Assembly: GCA_046295675.1 (NCBI GenBank)
Contig: JBKBMW010000018.1
Coordinates: 1 to 15,346 of the forward strand
Length of the DNA stretch: 15,346 nucleotides
Source: JAOAJF01 sp046295675
GTDB lineage: Archaea; Micrarchaeota; Micrarchaeia; Anstonellales; Anstonellaceae
Direction: 5' to 3'
Part shown: piece by piece, positions 1 to 6,174 of the stretch
How the letters are laid out: the number at the start of each line of letters is the position of its first letter
How positions within the stretch are numbered: the stretch's first letter is position 1
Translations under genes and position numbers: made by a program
The notes under the pieces: model-generated
The model's input: the letters and a program-made list of their open reading frames with translations, nothing else
Told to the model about the DNA's origin: nothing
Databases searched by the model: none

Positions 1-1176
1 ATGCGAGAACCAGAAGCTATTGAAAAAGAGGATTTTGCTTCTGGAAGTGCGAGTGCGATTGCAGGAGGAGTATGCTCTTATTTAGATATGCCTTGTTATC
101 TTTCCCCACCAACAACTACTGTTGGGGCATTGTCAGAAAAAGAAAGGCTTGCTTCTGCAAAATCCTTTTGTGATTTTGGCTTTCATTTTGGTGCAACTGA
201 AAAAAATTTAGAACTCATAAAAAAACTTCAGCCACCTTCCCTTAAAGCATTTTTAGCAGAAACCAATTCGCCTCTTACTTTATCTGAATTTGAACTTGAA
301 AAACATTTTGCTTTTTATTTTAAATATTTTCCAATCTTAGTTCATTGCGAGGATCAGAAAATAATTAAAAAAAACAAAAAAATTTATAGGGAGCATCATA
401 AAATACGTTCTATAGAAGCAGCATTAAGTGCAGTTAAAAAAGTAAACAGGCTTGCAAGAAAATACAAACGAAGAGTTCATTTTTGTCATCTAAGTAGTGC
501 TATAGAAGTAAAGACTGCTAAATCTGGGAATAAGAAGTTTCCAAAAGATGCAGATATATTGTATCCTAACTATATGAGTTGCGAGGTTGCAACCCATCAT
601 CTTTTTTTGTCTATTAAGGATATAAAAAGATTTGGTAATTTTGCAAATGTAAACCCGCCTTTAAGAAGTGAAAAGGAGGTTGCCAAGCTTTGGAAAAAAT
701 TAAAAATAGTGGATTGTGTTGTAAGTGACCATGCCCCACATACTTTAGAAGAAAAAGAAAAAGGAGCTTTTGGATTTGCAGGTGTACAAACCTTAGTACC
801 GCTTATGATGGATGCAGTATTAAACAAAAAACTTTCTCTAAAGGATGCAGTAAGATTGTTTTCATCTGGACCTGCAAGAGTTTTTAATATTTACAATAAA
901 GGTGAGATAGCCAAAAATTATTTTGCAGATTTTATTATTTTTGATCCAAAAGCAAAATGGTTAATAAAGGAAGAGGATCTTTATTCCAAAGCAGACTGGT
1001 CTCCATATTTAGGAAAAGAATTAAAAGGAAGAGTAATAGGTACAATGGTTAGGGGACAGATGGCTTATTGGGAAGGAAAAATTTTGGTAAAAGAAGGATA
1101 TGGTAAACCGCTTATAAGAACAAAAAAAATTGGCCAGCTTCCACTATTTTTAAAAAAACATTCCAAGGAGATTTGA
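1..1176 (+). CDS. pyrC: Dihydroorotase, 5'-truncated by window edge
   Basis: Amidohydrolase-superfamily enzyme that interconverts carbamoyl-aspartate and dihydroorotate, the third step of pyrimidine synthesis in the cytoplasm. The visible N-terminus, MREPEAIEKEDFASGSASAI, matches the family stretch that directly follows the metal-binding HxH motif. The ATG at base 1 is therefore almost certainly internal, and roughly 50-60 residues lie upstream. Counting from it: K82 (LKAF, position of the usual metal-bridging lysine), H115-C-E117, H160 and H163, H199-H200, NVNPPLR at 216-222, and the catalytic SDHAPH at 242-247. The usual MPN motif reads MPC (30-32), a mild departure. The C-terminal part (SSGPARVFNI, then a DFIIFDP strand) is typical. 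It ends with TGA at 1174-1176 and converges on the next gene. Allantoinase or dihydropyrimidinase are relatives, but the NVNPPLR plus DHAPH pattern favours dihydroorotase. Confidence 0.9.
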   Translation: MREPEAIEKEDFASGSASAIAGGVCSYLDMPCYLSPPTTTVGALSEKERLASAKSFCDFGFHFGATEKNLELIKKLQPPSLKAFLAETNSPLTLSEFELEKHFAFYFKYFPILVHCEDQKIIKKNKKIYREHHKIRSIEAALSAVKKVNRLARKYKRRVHFCHLSSAIEVKTAKSGNKKFPKDADILYPNYMSCEVATHHLFLSIKDIKRFGNFANVNPPLRSEKEVAKLWKKLKIVDCVVSDHAPHTLEEKEKGAFGFAGVQTLVPLMMDAVLNKKLSLKDAVRLFSSGPARVFNIYNKGEIAKNYFADFIIFDPKAKWLIKEEDLYSKADWSPYLGKELKGRVIGTMVRGQMAYWEGKILVKEGYGKPLIRTKKIGQLPLFLKKHSKEI

Positions 1177-1229
1177 TTATAAGAAAATCCTCTTCTCCTG
1201 TTTGTTTAGACCAAGCAAAAAAAATAATT

Positions 1230-1254
1230 AAGCCTCTAAAAGGTTTGGTTTTTT
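1230..1254 (+). terminator. Possible terminator hairpin after pyrC
   Basis: The 112-bp gap between the convergent dihydroorotase and class III signal-peptide genes holds a short stem, AAGCCT (1230-1235) with AGGTTT (1241-1246), followed by GG and six T. An outer ACCAA/TTGGT pair (1210-1214 with 1245-1249) could compete with it. Archaeal termination mainly needs the T-run, so the hairpin itself may be incidental. Confidence 0.3.
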
Positions 1255-1288
1255 CAAATCGAATTTTCTCTTTTTAATTTAATAACGA

Positions 1289-1738
1289 TTAATTTAATGT
1301 TAGAGATACTTTTCCGTTCGTAAATGCCTGCACAATTAAGGTATATTTTCCTTCCTTTAGTTCCATTTCTGGAGATGGGATTGACTGAGCAGAAGAGGGA
1401 GCAAAACCAATATCAAAATCTGAAGAATGTAAAAAAGTTATTTTTCTTCCATCTAAGGAATTATATACCAAAGAAAGCTCTTTGTTATTTAAACCTATCT
1501 TTACTTTCGATGGAAAATAAAGATTAACTGCTAATTTAGATATTGGCCCGATAGAACCAACTGCATCTATAGATGCTTTAAGTTTTGAAAATTCTTCATA
1601 TATTTTTGCATCCTGTGCCTTGGCTTGTTGTGAAGCCATTGTGAATTGCACAATGAGAAGTATTGGAACTAAAACAAAAAGAAAAAAAGCTACAATTAAA
1701 ATAAACTCAACTGAAACCTGACCTTGGTTTTTATTCAT
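1289..1738 (-). CDS. Class III signal peptide (type IV pilin-like) protein
   Basis: Small 149-residue surface protein. Its N-terminus, MNKNQGQVSVEFILIVAFFL, is a textbook archaeal class III signal peptide: short basic head, cleavage expected after G6, glutamate at mature +5 (E11), then about 20 hydrophobic residues. The prepilin peptidase would cut before Q7 and leave the helix as the assembly core. The rest (about 45-149) is predicted mostly beta, like small archaeal pilin-like proteins, and has no enzyme motif. An upstream in-frame TTG (1750) exists, but the ATG at 1738 lies 6 nt behind GGTG, so I chose the ATG. It overlaps the stop of the CBS gene by 8 nt (ATGAATAA), implying translational coupling. 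Whether it forms a pilus or stays a membrane anchor is unknown. Confidence 0.8.
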   Translation of the reverse strand: MNKNQGQVSVEFILIVAFFLFVLVPILLIVQFTMASQQAKAQDAKIYEEFSKLKASIDAVGSIGPISKLAVNLYFPSKVKIGLNNKELSLVYNSLDGRKITFLHSSDFDIGFAPSSAQSIPSPEMELKEGKYTLIVQAFTNGKVSLTLN

Positions 1739-2816
1739 TTTTTTCACCAAGTTTTTTAGCTAAAATTTTTTGCTTTTCTTTTTGTTTTATTAAAAGCTGT
1801 TTGAATTCCTCCAAAAGATTTTTAAGAGCTTCCTGAATATTAAAACCAACTGAATGAACAACTATCTCTTGTTCTCCTATTATTTTTCCTTGTATTTCTT
1901 TTTGTTTGCCTTCCTCTTTAAATCTTAATTCTATTGCTTGAATATGAAAAATTTTGTTAAACTTTTGGGCAAAGTTTTGAACATTTTGATAGATTAGATC
2001 TTTGTACTCTTTTTCATTTAAGTGAGAGAGAATTATCTCAACTGGCTGAGATTGTTTTGCAAAATTTTTTATCATATCCTTTATAGTGATGATTCCTATT
2101 GGATTATTGGCTTTATTTACTACTATAAGGTTTGTGCTTTTGTAGTTTATCATCTCTTTTGCAGCTTCTTCAAGACTTTTTTCTTCACCTATAGTAAAAA
2201 TTTCTTTTTTCATAAAATCTTTGACTTGTAAATTTCGTATATCTGATTTTTGAGTATTTAAAAATGGTTTTCTTTGTTTGTCCATTATGCTTGTATGTGC
2301 TATATCAAAAATAGAAATCACCCCAACTAATTTAGAATTTTTAATTACTGCTAATCTGCGTAATTTTTTTTGTTTCATGAGAGAGTTTGCAAAAGAAATT
2401 TTTGCATTTTCCTCTACTGCCAAAACTGGGCTGACCATAACCTCTTGCACTTTTTTGTTTTTTAACAAACCTTCTTCTAAAAGAAGTTTTAAAAGAGCCC
2501 AGCGATCTAATGCCCCCACTATTTTATTTTTATTCTCTACTAAAAGAATTTTGTTTTTTCCAGAAAAAAATTTTTTGCAAATTTCAAAAATTGAAGAATT
2601 CTCGGTTATAGTTGTAACTTTTTTTGCTAAAGTTTTGGTTTTTGTATTCTGGGGAATTTTTTTATTTGATAGGTCTTTTTCTTCAACTATTCCAAGAAGT
2701 TTTTTTCCTTCGTATACCAATACTGGCAAACCTTTTTTCTTGATCTTTGATAAGGTTTTGGTAATTGGTTCCTCCCCATCTATTTTTTCCAGTGCTATTA
2801 GATCCATTTCTACCAT
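1731..2816 (-). CDS. Four-CBS-domain protein with hibernation-factor-like C-terminal domain
   Basis: 361 residues. Four CBS repeats form two Bateman modules at about 8-55, 60-115, 125-178 and 200-255; each shows the strand pattern ending in LVGVIS/IGIITIKD-type segments. CBS pairs usually bind adenine nucleotides. Residues about 258-350 are different: PVEIILSHLNEKEYKDLI, a helix with FAQKFNKIF, strands IQAIELRF and EIQGKIIG, EIVVHSVG, then a long helix NIQEALKNLLEEFKQLLIKQ. This beta-alpha-beta-beta-beta-alpha order resembles the HPF/RaiA ribosome-hibernation fold. My inference is an energy-sensing protein that may bind ribosomes; the fold call rests on pattern only. It starts 6 nt after argS and overlaps the pilin-like gene. 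M4 is an alternative start. The lysine-rich tail fits RNA binding. Confidence 0.85.
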   Translation of the reverse strand: MVEMDLIALEKIDGEEPITKTLSKIKKKGLPVLVYEGKKLLGIVEEKDLSNKKIPQNTKTKTLAKKVTTITENSSIFEICKKFFSGKNKILLVENKNKIVGALDRWALLKLLLEEGLLKNKKVQEVMVSPVLAVEENAKISFANSLMKQKKLRRLAVIKNSKLVGVISIFDIAHTSIMDKQRKPFLNTQKSDIRNLQVKDFMKKEIFTIGEEKSLEEAAKEMINYKSTNLIVVNKANNPIGIITIKDMIKNFAKQSQPVEIILSHLNEKEYKDLIYQNVQNFAQKFNKIFHIQAIELRFKEEGKQKEIQGKIIGEQEIVVHSVGFNIQEALKNLLEEFKQLLIKQKEKQKILAKKLGEKNE

Positions 2817-2822
2817 CCATTT

Positions 2823-4649
2823 TTACATTTCTTCTAAATCAACAAAACCAAAAATATTAAAAATTCTTTGCATTATTTTGCAATAATGCTTAACTATTGC
2901 TAATCTATATTTCCTTGTCTTTGGAAAATCCGCACTATTTACAGGACATTTTTCATAAAATTTATTGAATTTTTCTGCAAGTCTTAATGCATAATCGCAT
3001 ATTCCATGAACTTGATAATTAAAAGCACATTTTTCAATCTCTTCTTCAAAATAAGCCATTTCAAGCAAAATAGCTTCTTCAGAATCATTTGGGATATAAT
3101 TTTTATCTATCTTTGATTTGATATTAGCTTTTGCTACTATATTTTTTGCCCGAATATAAGAATATTGAACATAAGGACCAGAATCTCCTTCTAAAGATAA
3201 AGCTTTTTGAAAATCAAAAATGATTTTTTGTAATGGTGCAGTTTTTAAAAACCAAAATTTTAATGCATTTTTGGCAGTCGCATTAGCTATCTGTTTTTTC
3301 TTTCCCTCCTCGTATTCTTTCTTTATTGAATTAAATGCAGTATTAATAACTTCGTCTAAAAGTTCATCTGCGCTATAACCGATTTCTCCTTCTTTTCCAA
3401 TCCATGTACCTTCCCTTCCAGAAAATCTCCCTTCTGGCAAGACTACATGTTCATATGCTAAATGAATATAGTTTCGTTCTTTTTCTCCATAGCCAAGCTT
3501 TTTTAGAGCATATGCAATAGTGTTTTGTAAATAAGCTTGTTCTGAGCCGATTACATTTATTACAATATCTGCAGCCCCAAAATTCTTTTTTTCTCCTTCA
3601 ACAGAAGTCATAAAAACTTTTTTATTATTTGGCTGGGTTTGAAATTCTTTGTATAAAAACTTGTCATCTATAGCTCCAAGTTTCCATAAATGGAAGGCGA
3701 TGTCCTTTGCAATATAAGTTGCAGTACCATCACTTCTTATTATCACCTTGTCAGGTTGTTGCATATTTTCAAATTCTTTTTCTTTGGATAGTTTGATCAC
3801 CCAACAACCAGCATTTTTTCCTTCTGACTCATAAACCAAAATCCCTGATTCCTTGATTTTTTTTAAGCCCTCTTTATAAATACATCTAATTATATCTGAT
3901 TCAAATACAATTAAATCATGATAAATGTTAAGAGTATATGCAGTTTTATACTGCTCTTCTAAGACTTTATAAACAAAATTTTTTACTTCTGTGGAAATCG
4001 GTTCTTTTCCATTCTCCATTTGTTGCAAAATTTGTCGTACTTCTTTTTCTACTTCTGGTTGAGAAAATTTTTTAGCAACTTCAACATATTGCCTTCCAAC
4101 AATATGGTCAAATTTATTTTTGTATGCCTTTATTTCTTGGGTTAAATTTTTATATCCCCAATAGGATTGAGCAACCTGCAAACCTAAATCATCAATATAA
4201 TCCAATCTTAAAACTTGATAACCGATAAGTTCCAATAAATTTGCCAGACAATCTCCAAGCAAAGCATTTCTTAGATGCCCTACATGCCAAGGCTTATTTG
4301 GATTTACAGAGGGATATTCAATAAGAATTTTTTTTCTTTTTTTTCTAAAAGCAAGCTTTGAATTTAATTCCTTATAAAAAAAGACAGAAGTAAAATAGAA
4401 ATTGATGTATGGACCATTCACTTGAACTTTTAGTTCTTGTGGAATTTTTCTTTCTAGTTTTTTGTAAAGGTCTGATGCAACTTCTGAAGGGTTTTTATTA
4501 TCTTTTTTTGCAATTAAAAAAGCAATTGTAGAGCAGAGATGAGCTTGACCTCCCTTTGGCCTAATAATTGTTTCCAAACATTTTTGTTTGTTTATCCCTG
4601 TAAATTTATACAATAAGTTTGCAATCTTTTTTTTAACTGCCTTCATCAT
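2823..4649 (-). CDS. argS: Arginyl-tRNA synthetase
   Basis: 608-residue class I aminoacyl-tRNA synthetase that charges tRNA-Arg with arginine in the cytoplasm. An N-terminal ArgRS-specific domain (about 1-95, with RPKGGQAHLC) precedes the Rossmann catalytic core with SVNPNKPWHVGHLRNALLGD (HIGH motif HVGH, 122-125). The KMSKS-equivalent loop reads GRFSGREG (407-414), in the reduced form common in archaeal ArgRS. A C-terminal DALR-type anticodon-binding helical domain begins near GPYVQYSYIRAKNI. Length is normal. The start overlaps the upstream Lrp-type gene (stop at 4633) by 17 nt, or 14 nt if the second ATG is used. A tRNA-Arg(TCT) gene, one of its substrates, lies elsewhere in the window at 10035-10127. 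Confidence 0.96.
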   Translation of the reverse strand: MMKAVKKKIANLLYKFTGINKQKCLETIIRPKGGQAHLCSTIAFLIAKKDNKNPSEVASDLYKKLERKIPQELKVQVNGPYINFYFTSVFFYKELNSKLAFRKKRKKILIEYPSVNPNKPWHVGHLRNALLGDCLANLLELIGYQVLRLDYIDDLGLQVAQSYWGYKNLTQEIKAYKNKFDHIVGRQYVEVAKKFSQPEVEKEVRQILQQMENGKEPISTEVKNFVYKVLEEQYKTAYTLNIYHDLIVFESDIIRCIYKEGLKKIKESGILVYESEGKNAGCWVIKLSKEKEFENMQQPDKVIIRSDGTATYIAKDIAFHLWKLGAIDDKFLYKEFQTQPNNKKVFMTSVEGEKKNFGAADIVINVIGSEQAYLQNTIAYALKKLGYGEKERNYIHLAYEHVVLPEGRFSGREGTWIGKEGEIGYSADELLDEVINTAFNSIKKEYEEGKKKQIANATAKNALKFWFLKTAPLQKIIFDFQKALSLEGDSGPYVQYSYIRAKNIVAKANIKSKIDKNYIPNDSEEAILLEMAYFEEEIEKCAFNYQVHGICDYALRLAEKFNKFYEKCPVNSADFPKTRKYRLAIVKHYCKIMQRIFNIFGFVDLEEM

Positions 4650-5655
4650 TATAAAATGTATATTTGATAATTTTATATATCTTTATCCAGTCTTGCCTTA
4701 TTATTTCGTTTTGGTATTTTTCATAGATTTGCTGAATTAGTTCTTTTAGATTTGCTAATGAGCTTACTCTAACATCATACACTAGATCATACATTCCAAA
4801 AGTTATTGTTGAACGATAAATAGAATCATGTTTCTCTAAGAAGTTAATGATTTCTTGTCTCTTTTTTGTTGAAATGTGTTTTAGCCTCACAAGAACCCTG
4901 TAATAAAGATATCCGAAAAGCTCTGGATTAATTTTTATAGTATAACCTTTTATTACCTTCTTTTTTTCAAGATTTTTAATGGTACTGTGGACAAAAGAAG
5001 GGGAAAGAGAAGTTTTTTTGGCTAGTTCTACTATTGAAAGATTAGCATTATTTGCAAGAATTGAGAGTATTTTTTGTTCTTTGGGATTTAATTTGATAAT
5101 TTCAGAAGGCTCTTGTACAATTATTGTTTTTTGTTGTGCTACTTGCCAATTTTTTTCTTTAAACATTTTTCGCTCAAATGTTTCTGCATGGAGATAAATA
5201 AGGATGAGTTCTTCTATTAAAACAGGAGATAGTATTTCCCTTATTTTCCAGACACTTGTAGCTGCATTTAATAAATTTTTTTCTAAAATAGCTACATGAA
5301 AATTATAAATACCATCTATTTCTATGATATCGGCAACATTGCTGATTTTACTAATTTCTTTTATTATCTCTTCTCGCTTTTTTTTGCTGATATCATTAAC
5401 CCTATAATAAATAGAGTAGGTATTATATCCCAATTTTCTGTAATCCACCAAAGTGAGAAAATATAATATTATATTATTTTTTAATAGGTTGTTATAGTGA
5501 TATACTATTCTTGCAGGAGAGGTTTTAAGCAATTTTGCAAGTTTGCTAAATTTTATTCTGGAATTGAAAGATAAATAATAAAGAATGGCTTTATCAATTT
5601 TGTCTAATTTAAAATTAGCTATTTCATCTGATACAACACCATTTTTATTATACAT
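4633..5655 (-). CDS. Tandem Lrp/AsnC-type transcriptional regulator
   Basis: 340 residues carrying two Lrp-like units in one chain. Helix-turn-helix 1 spans about 17-65 (LDKIDKAILYYLSFNSRIKF, then LAKLLKTSPARIVYHYNNL); helix-turn-helix 2 spans about 191-238 (LNPKEQKILSILANNANLSI, then LAKKTSLSPSFVHSTIKNLE). Each is followed by an alpha/beta ligand/oligomer-like region (about 75-160 and 240-330). A single chain would thus supply what is normally an Lrp dimer. The start ATG lies 6 nt behind GAGG (5662-5665). It is the first gene of the operon with argS and overlaps it, so it may sense arginine or a related amino acid and control this operon; that is inference from position. An inverted repeat upstream (5673-5725) is a candidate operator. 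Confidence 0.85.
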   Translation of the reverse strand: MYNKNGVVSDEIANFKLDKIDKAILYYLSFNSRIKFSKLAKLLKTSPARIVYHYNNLLKNNIILYFLTLVDYRKLGYNTYSIYYRVNDISKKKREEIIKEISKISNVADIIEIDGIYNFHVAILEKNLLNAATSVWKIREILSPVLIEELILIYLHAETFERKMFKEKNWQVAQQKTIIVQEPSEIIKLNPKEQKILSILANNANLSIVELAKKTSLSPSFVHSTIKNLEKKKVIKGYTIKINPELFGYLYYRVLVRLKHISTKKRQEIINFLEKHDSIYRSTITFGMYDLVYDVRVSSLANLKELIQQIYEKYQNEIIRQDWIKIYKIIKYTFYNDEGS

Positions 5656-5672
5656 ATTTTTCCTCTTGACAT

Positions 5673-5725
5673 ATTACTTCTTTAGAATTTTAATATTTTT
5701 TGGTATTATGGGACCTAAAAGTAAT
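5673..5725. repeat. Imperfect inverted repeat upstream of tandem Lrp gene
   Basis: ATTACTTCTTTAG (5673-5685) and CTAAAAGTAAT (5715-5725) are inverted copies except for a 2-nt insertion in the first arm. The 29-nt spacer contains an AT-rich TATA-like stretch (about 5686-5697) that would drive the Lrp gene on the - strand. This suits an operator bound by an Lrp-type dimer or tandem protein (autoregulation, inferred). Read on the + strand, the second arm runs into a long T-tract (5725-5742 is mostly T), so it could instead act as a hairpin terminator. Confidence 0.4.
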
Positions 5726-5809
5726 TTTTTTTATTTTTTTACATAAATTTTTTGATTTTTTTTAAATTTTTGCCTAATTTTTTTAATTTTTTAAAAAAAA
5801 ACTAAAGAA

Positions 5810-5830
5810 TAGTTTAAAATTAAAAATAAT
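5810..5830 (+). repeat. Direct repeat, left copy
   Basis: TAGTTTAAAATT followed by AAAAATAAT (21 nt). A copy lacking one A lies at 6155-6174. The two copies bracket the two small + strand ORFs. The left copy contains the TTTAAA box proposed as their promoter. The sequence is almost pure A/T, so chance similarity is possible. Confidence 0.45.
5813..5820 (+). promoter_or_regulatory. TATA-like box for the small-ORF mini-operon
   Basis: TTTAAAAT with the TTTAAA centre at 5815.5. An RNA starting about 26 nt downstream would begin at the ATG at 5841, which opens a 6-codon frame (MEQKEL, stop at 5859-5861). The first small gene lies about 52 nt further on. The spacing equals that of other TATA/start pairs in the window. 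Confidence 0.4.
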
Positions 5831-5879
5831 GGTAAGAAATATGGAACAAAAAGAATTATGAGTAGTTAGATGAGATTGA

Positions 5880-5886
5880 GGAGGTG
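5880..5886 (+). promoter_or_regulatory. Strong Shine-Dalgarno site GGAGGTG
   Basis: GGAGGTG ends 6 nt before the ATG at 5893. It is the longest SD match noticed in the window and is the main reason for calling the 38-codon ORF behind it a gene. Confidence 0.6.
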
Positions 5887-5892
5887 GGAAAA

Positions 5893-6009
5893 ATGTTATG
5901 GATAGAAAAGAAATTAAAAGCCTCCAAATCTGCAAGTCTACGAACTCTTGGCCAGATAATTTTTGGTACAAGAGGTGAGGATTGGGAAGAAAAAATATTT
6001 AGGAGCTAA
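5893..6009 (+). CDS. Small 38-residue protein, unknown
   Basis: I do not recognise this protein. It is mixed-charge, with two tryptophans (W3, W31), a basic first third (IEKKLKASKS), a central hydrophobic turn (LGQIIFGTRG, 19-28) and an acidic/aromatic end (EDWEEKIF). There is no signal peptide or membrane helix. Support comes from the very strong SD 6 nt upstream, a TATA-like box about 77 nt upstream, and a second SD-led ORF starting 10 nt after its stop. It could be a tiny regulator or the translated part of a leader RNA. The opposite strand has an overlapping 62-codon open frame without SD, which I regard as a shadow. Confidence 0.5.
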   Translation: MLWIEKKLKASKSASLRTLGQIIFGTRGEDWEEKIFRS

Positions 6010-6019
6010 GGTGAAATAA

Positions 6020-6118
6020 ATGCAAATACAAAAAATAAAACAGAAGTTGCTTGAAGAAAAAATTAATTCTATTCTTTCAAAAGCATCTAAAATAAATTTA
6101 AAGGATTTGGAGTATTAA
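6020..6118 (+). CDS. Small 32-residue helical protein, unknown
   Basis: Predicted to be one lysine-rich amphipathic helix, MQIQKIKQKLLEEKINSILS, followed by a short KINLKDLEY tail; no known family is recognised. GGTGA at 6010-6014 places GGTG 6 nt before the ATG, the spacing used by confident genes in this window. The gene follows the 38-codon ORF by 10 nt, so the two are probably co-transcribed. A T-run begins right after the stop. The heptad-like spacing of I/L residues suggests it could pair with a partner helix, possibly the neighbouring small protein. Confidence 0.47.
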   Translation: MQIQKIKQKLLEEKINSILSKASKINLKDLEY

Positions 6119-6130
6119 TTTTTTCTTTGT
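6119..6130 (+). terminator. T-rich terminator after small ORFs
   Basis: Six T, C, then TTTGTT directly follow the stop codon of the 32-codon ORF, as expected for archaeal intrinsic termination. A further T-run sits near 6137-6142. Confidence 0.4.
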
Positions 6131-6154
6131 TTGCACTTTTTTATTAAAATAAAT

Positions 6155-6174
6155 TAGTTTAAATTAAAAATAAT
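6155..6174 (+). repeat. Direct repeat, right copy
   Basis: TAGTTTAAATTAAAAATAAT, identical to 5810-5830 apart from one missing A. It lies in the 3' flank of the CNNM gene and just touches its stop codon. The 345-bp interval contains only the two small ORFs. Confidence 0.45.

Noticed and set aside
1173..1277. 34-codon + strand frame overlapping the pyrC stop (TTG or ATT start)
   Set aside because: The GGAG upstream is too close to the TTG, the only alternative start is ATT, and the frame runs through the probable terminator; support is too thin.
2278..2886. Long + strand open frame (about 202 codons) across the CBS gene
   Set aside because: It is antisense to a confidently recognised protein, is rich in Phe/Ser/Ile as expected from complementing A-rich codons, and has no SD or domain.
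5783..5971. 62-codon - strand frame over the small + strand ORFs, with an F-x-D-L-x-x-W stretch recalling four-helix-bundle (S23-type) proteins
   Set aside because: It has no SD, its C-terminal third is low-complexity Phe-rich sequence derived from the T-tract, and the opposite strand carries strong SD-led frames.
5841..6009. Possible UGA-recoded (Trp or Sec) protein spanning the small-ORF leader in the MEQKEL frame
   Set aside because: Reading through needs four in-frame TGA codons (5859, 5868, 5874, 5970). Other genes here use TGA as a normal stop, no selenocysteine-type hairpin was seen, and the frame adds no recognisable motif.
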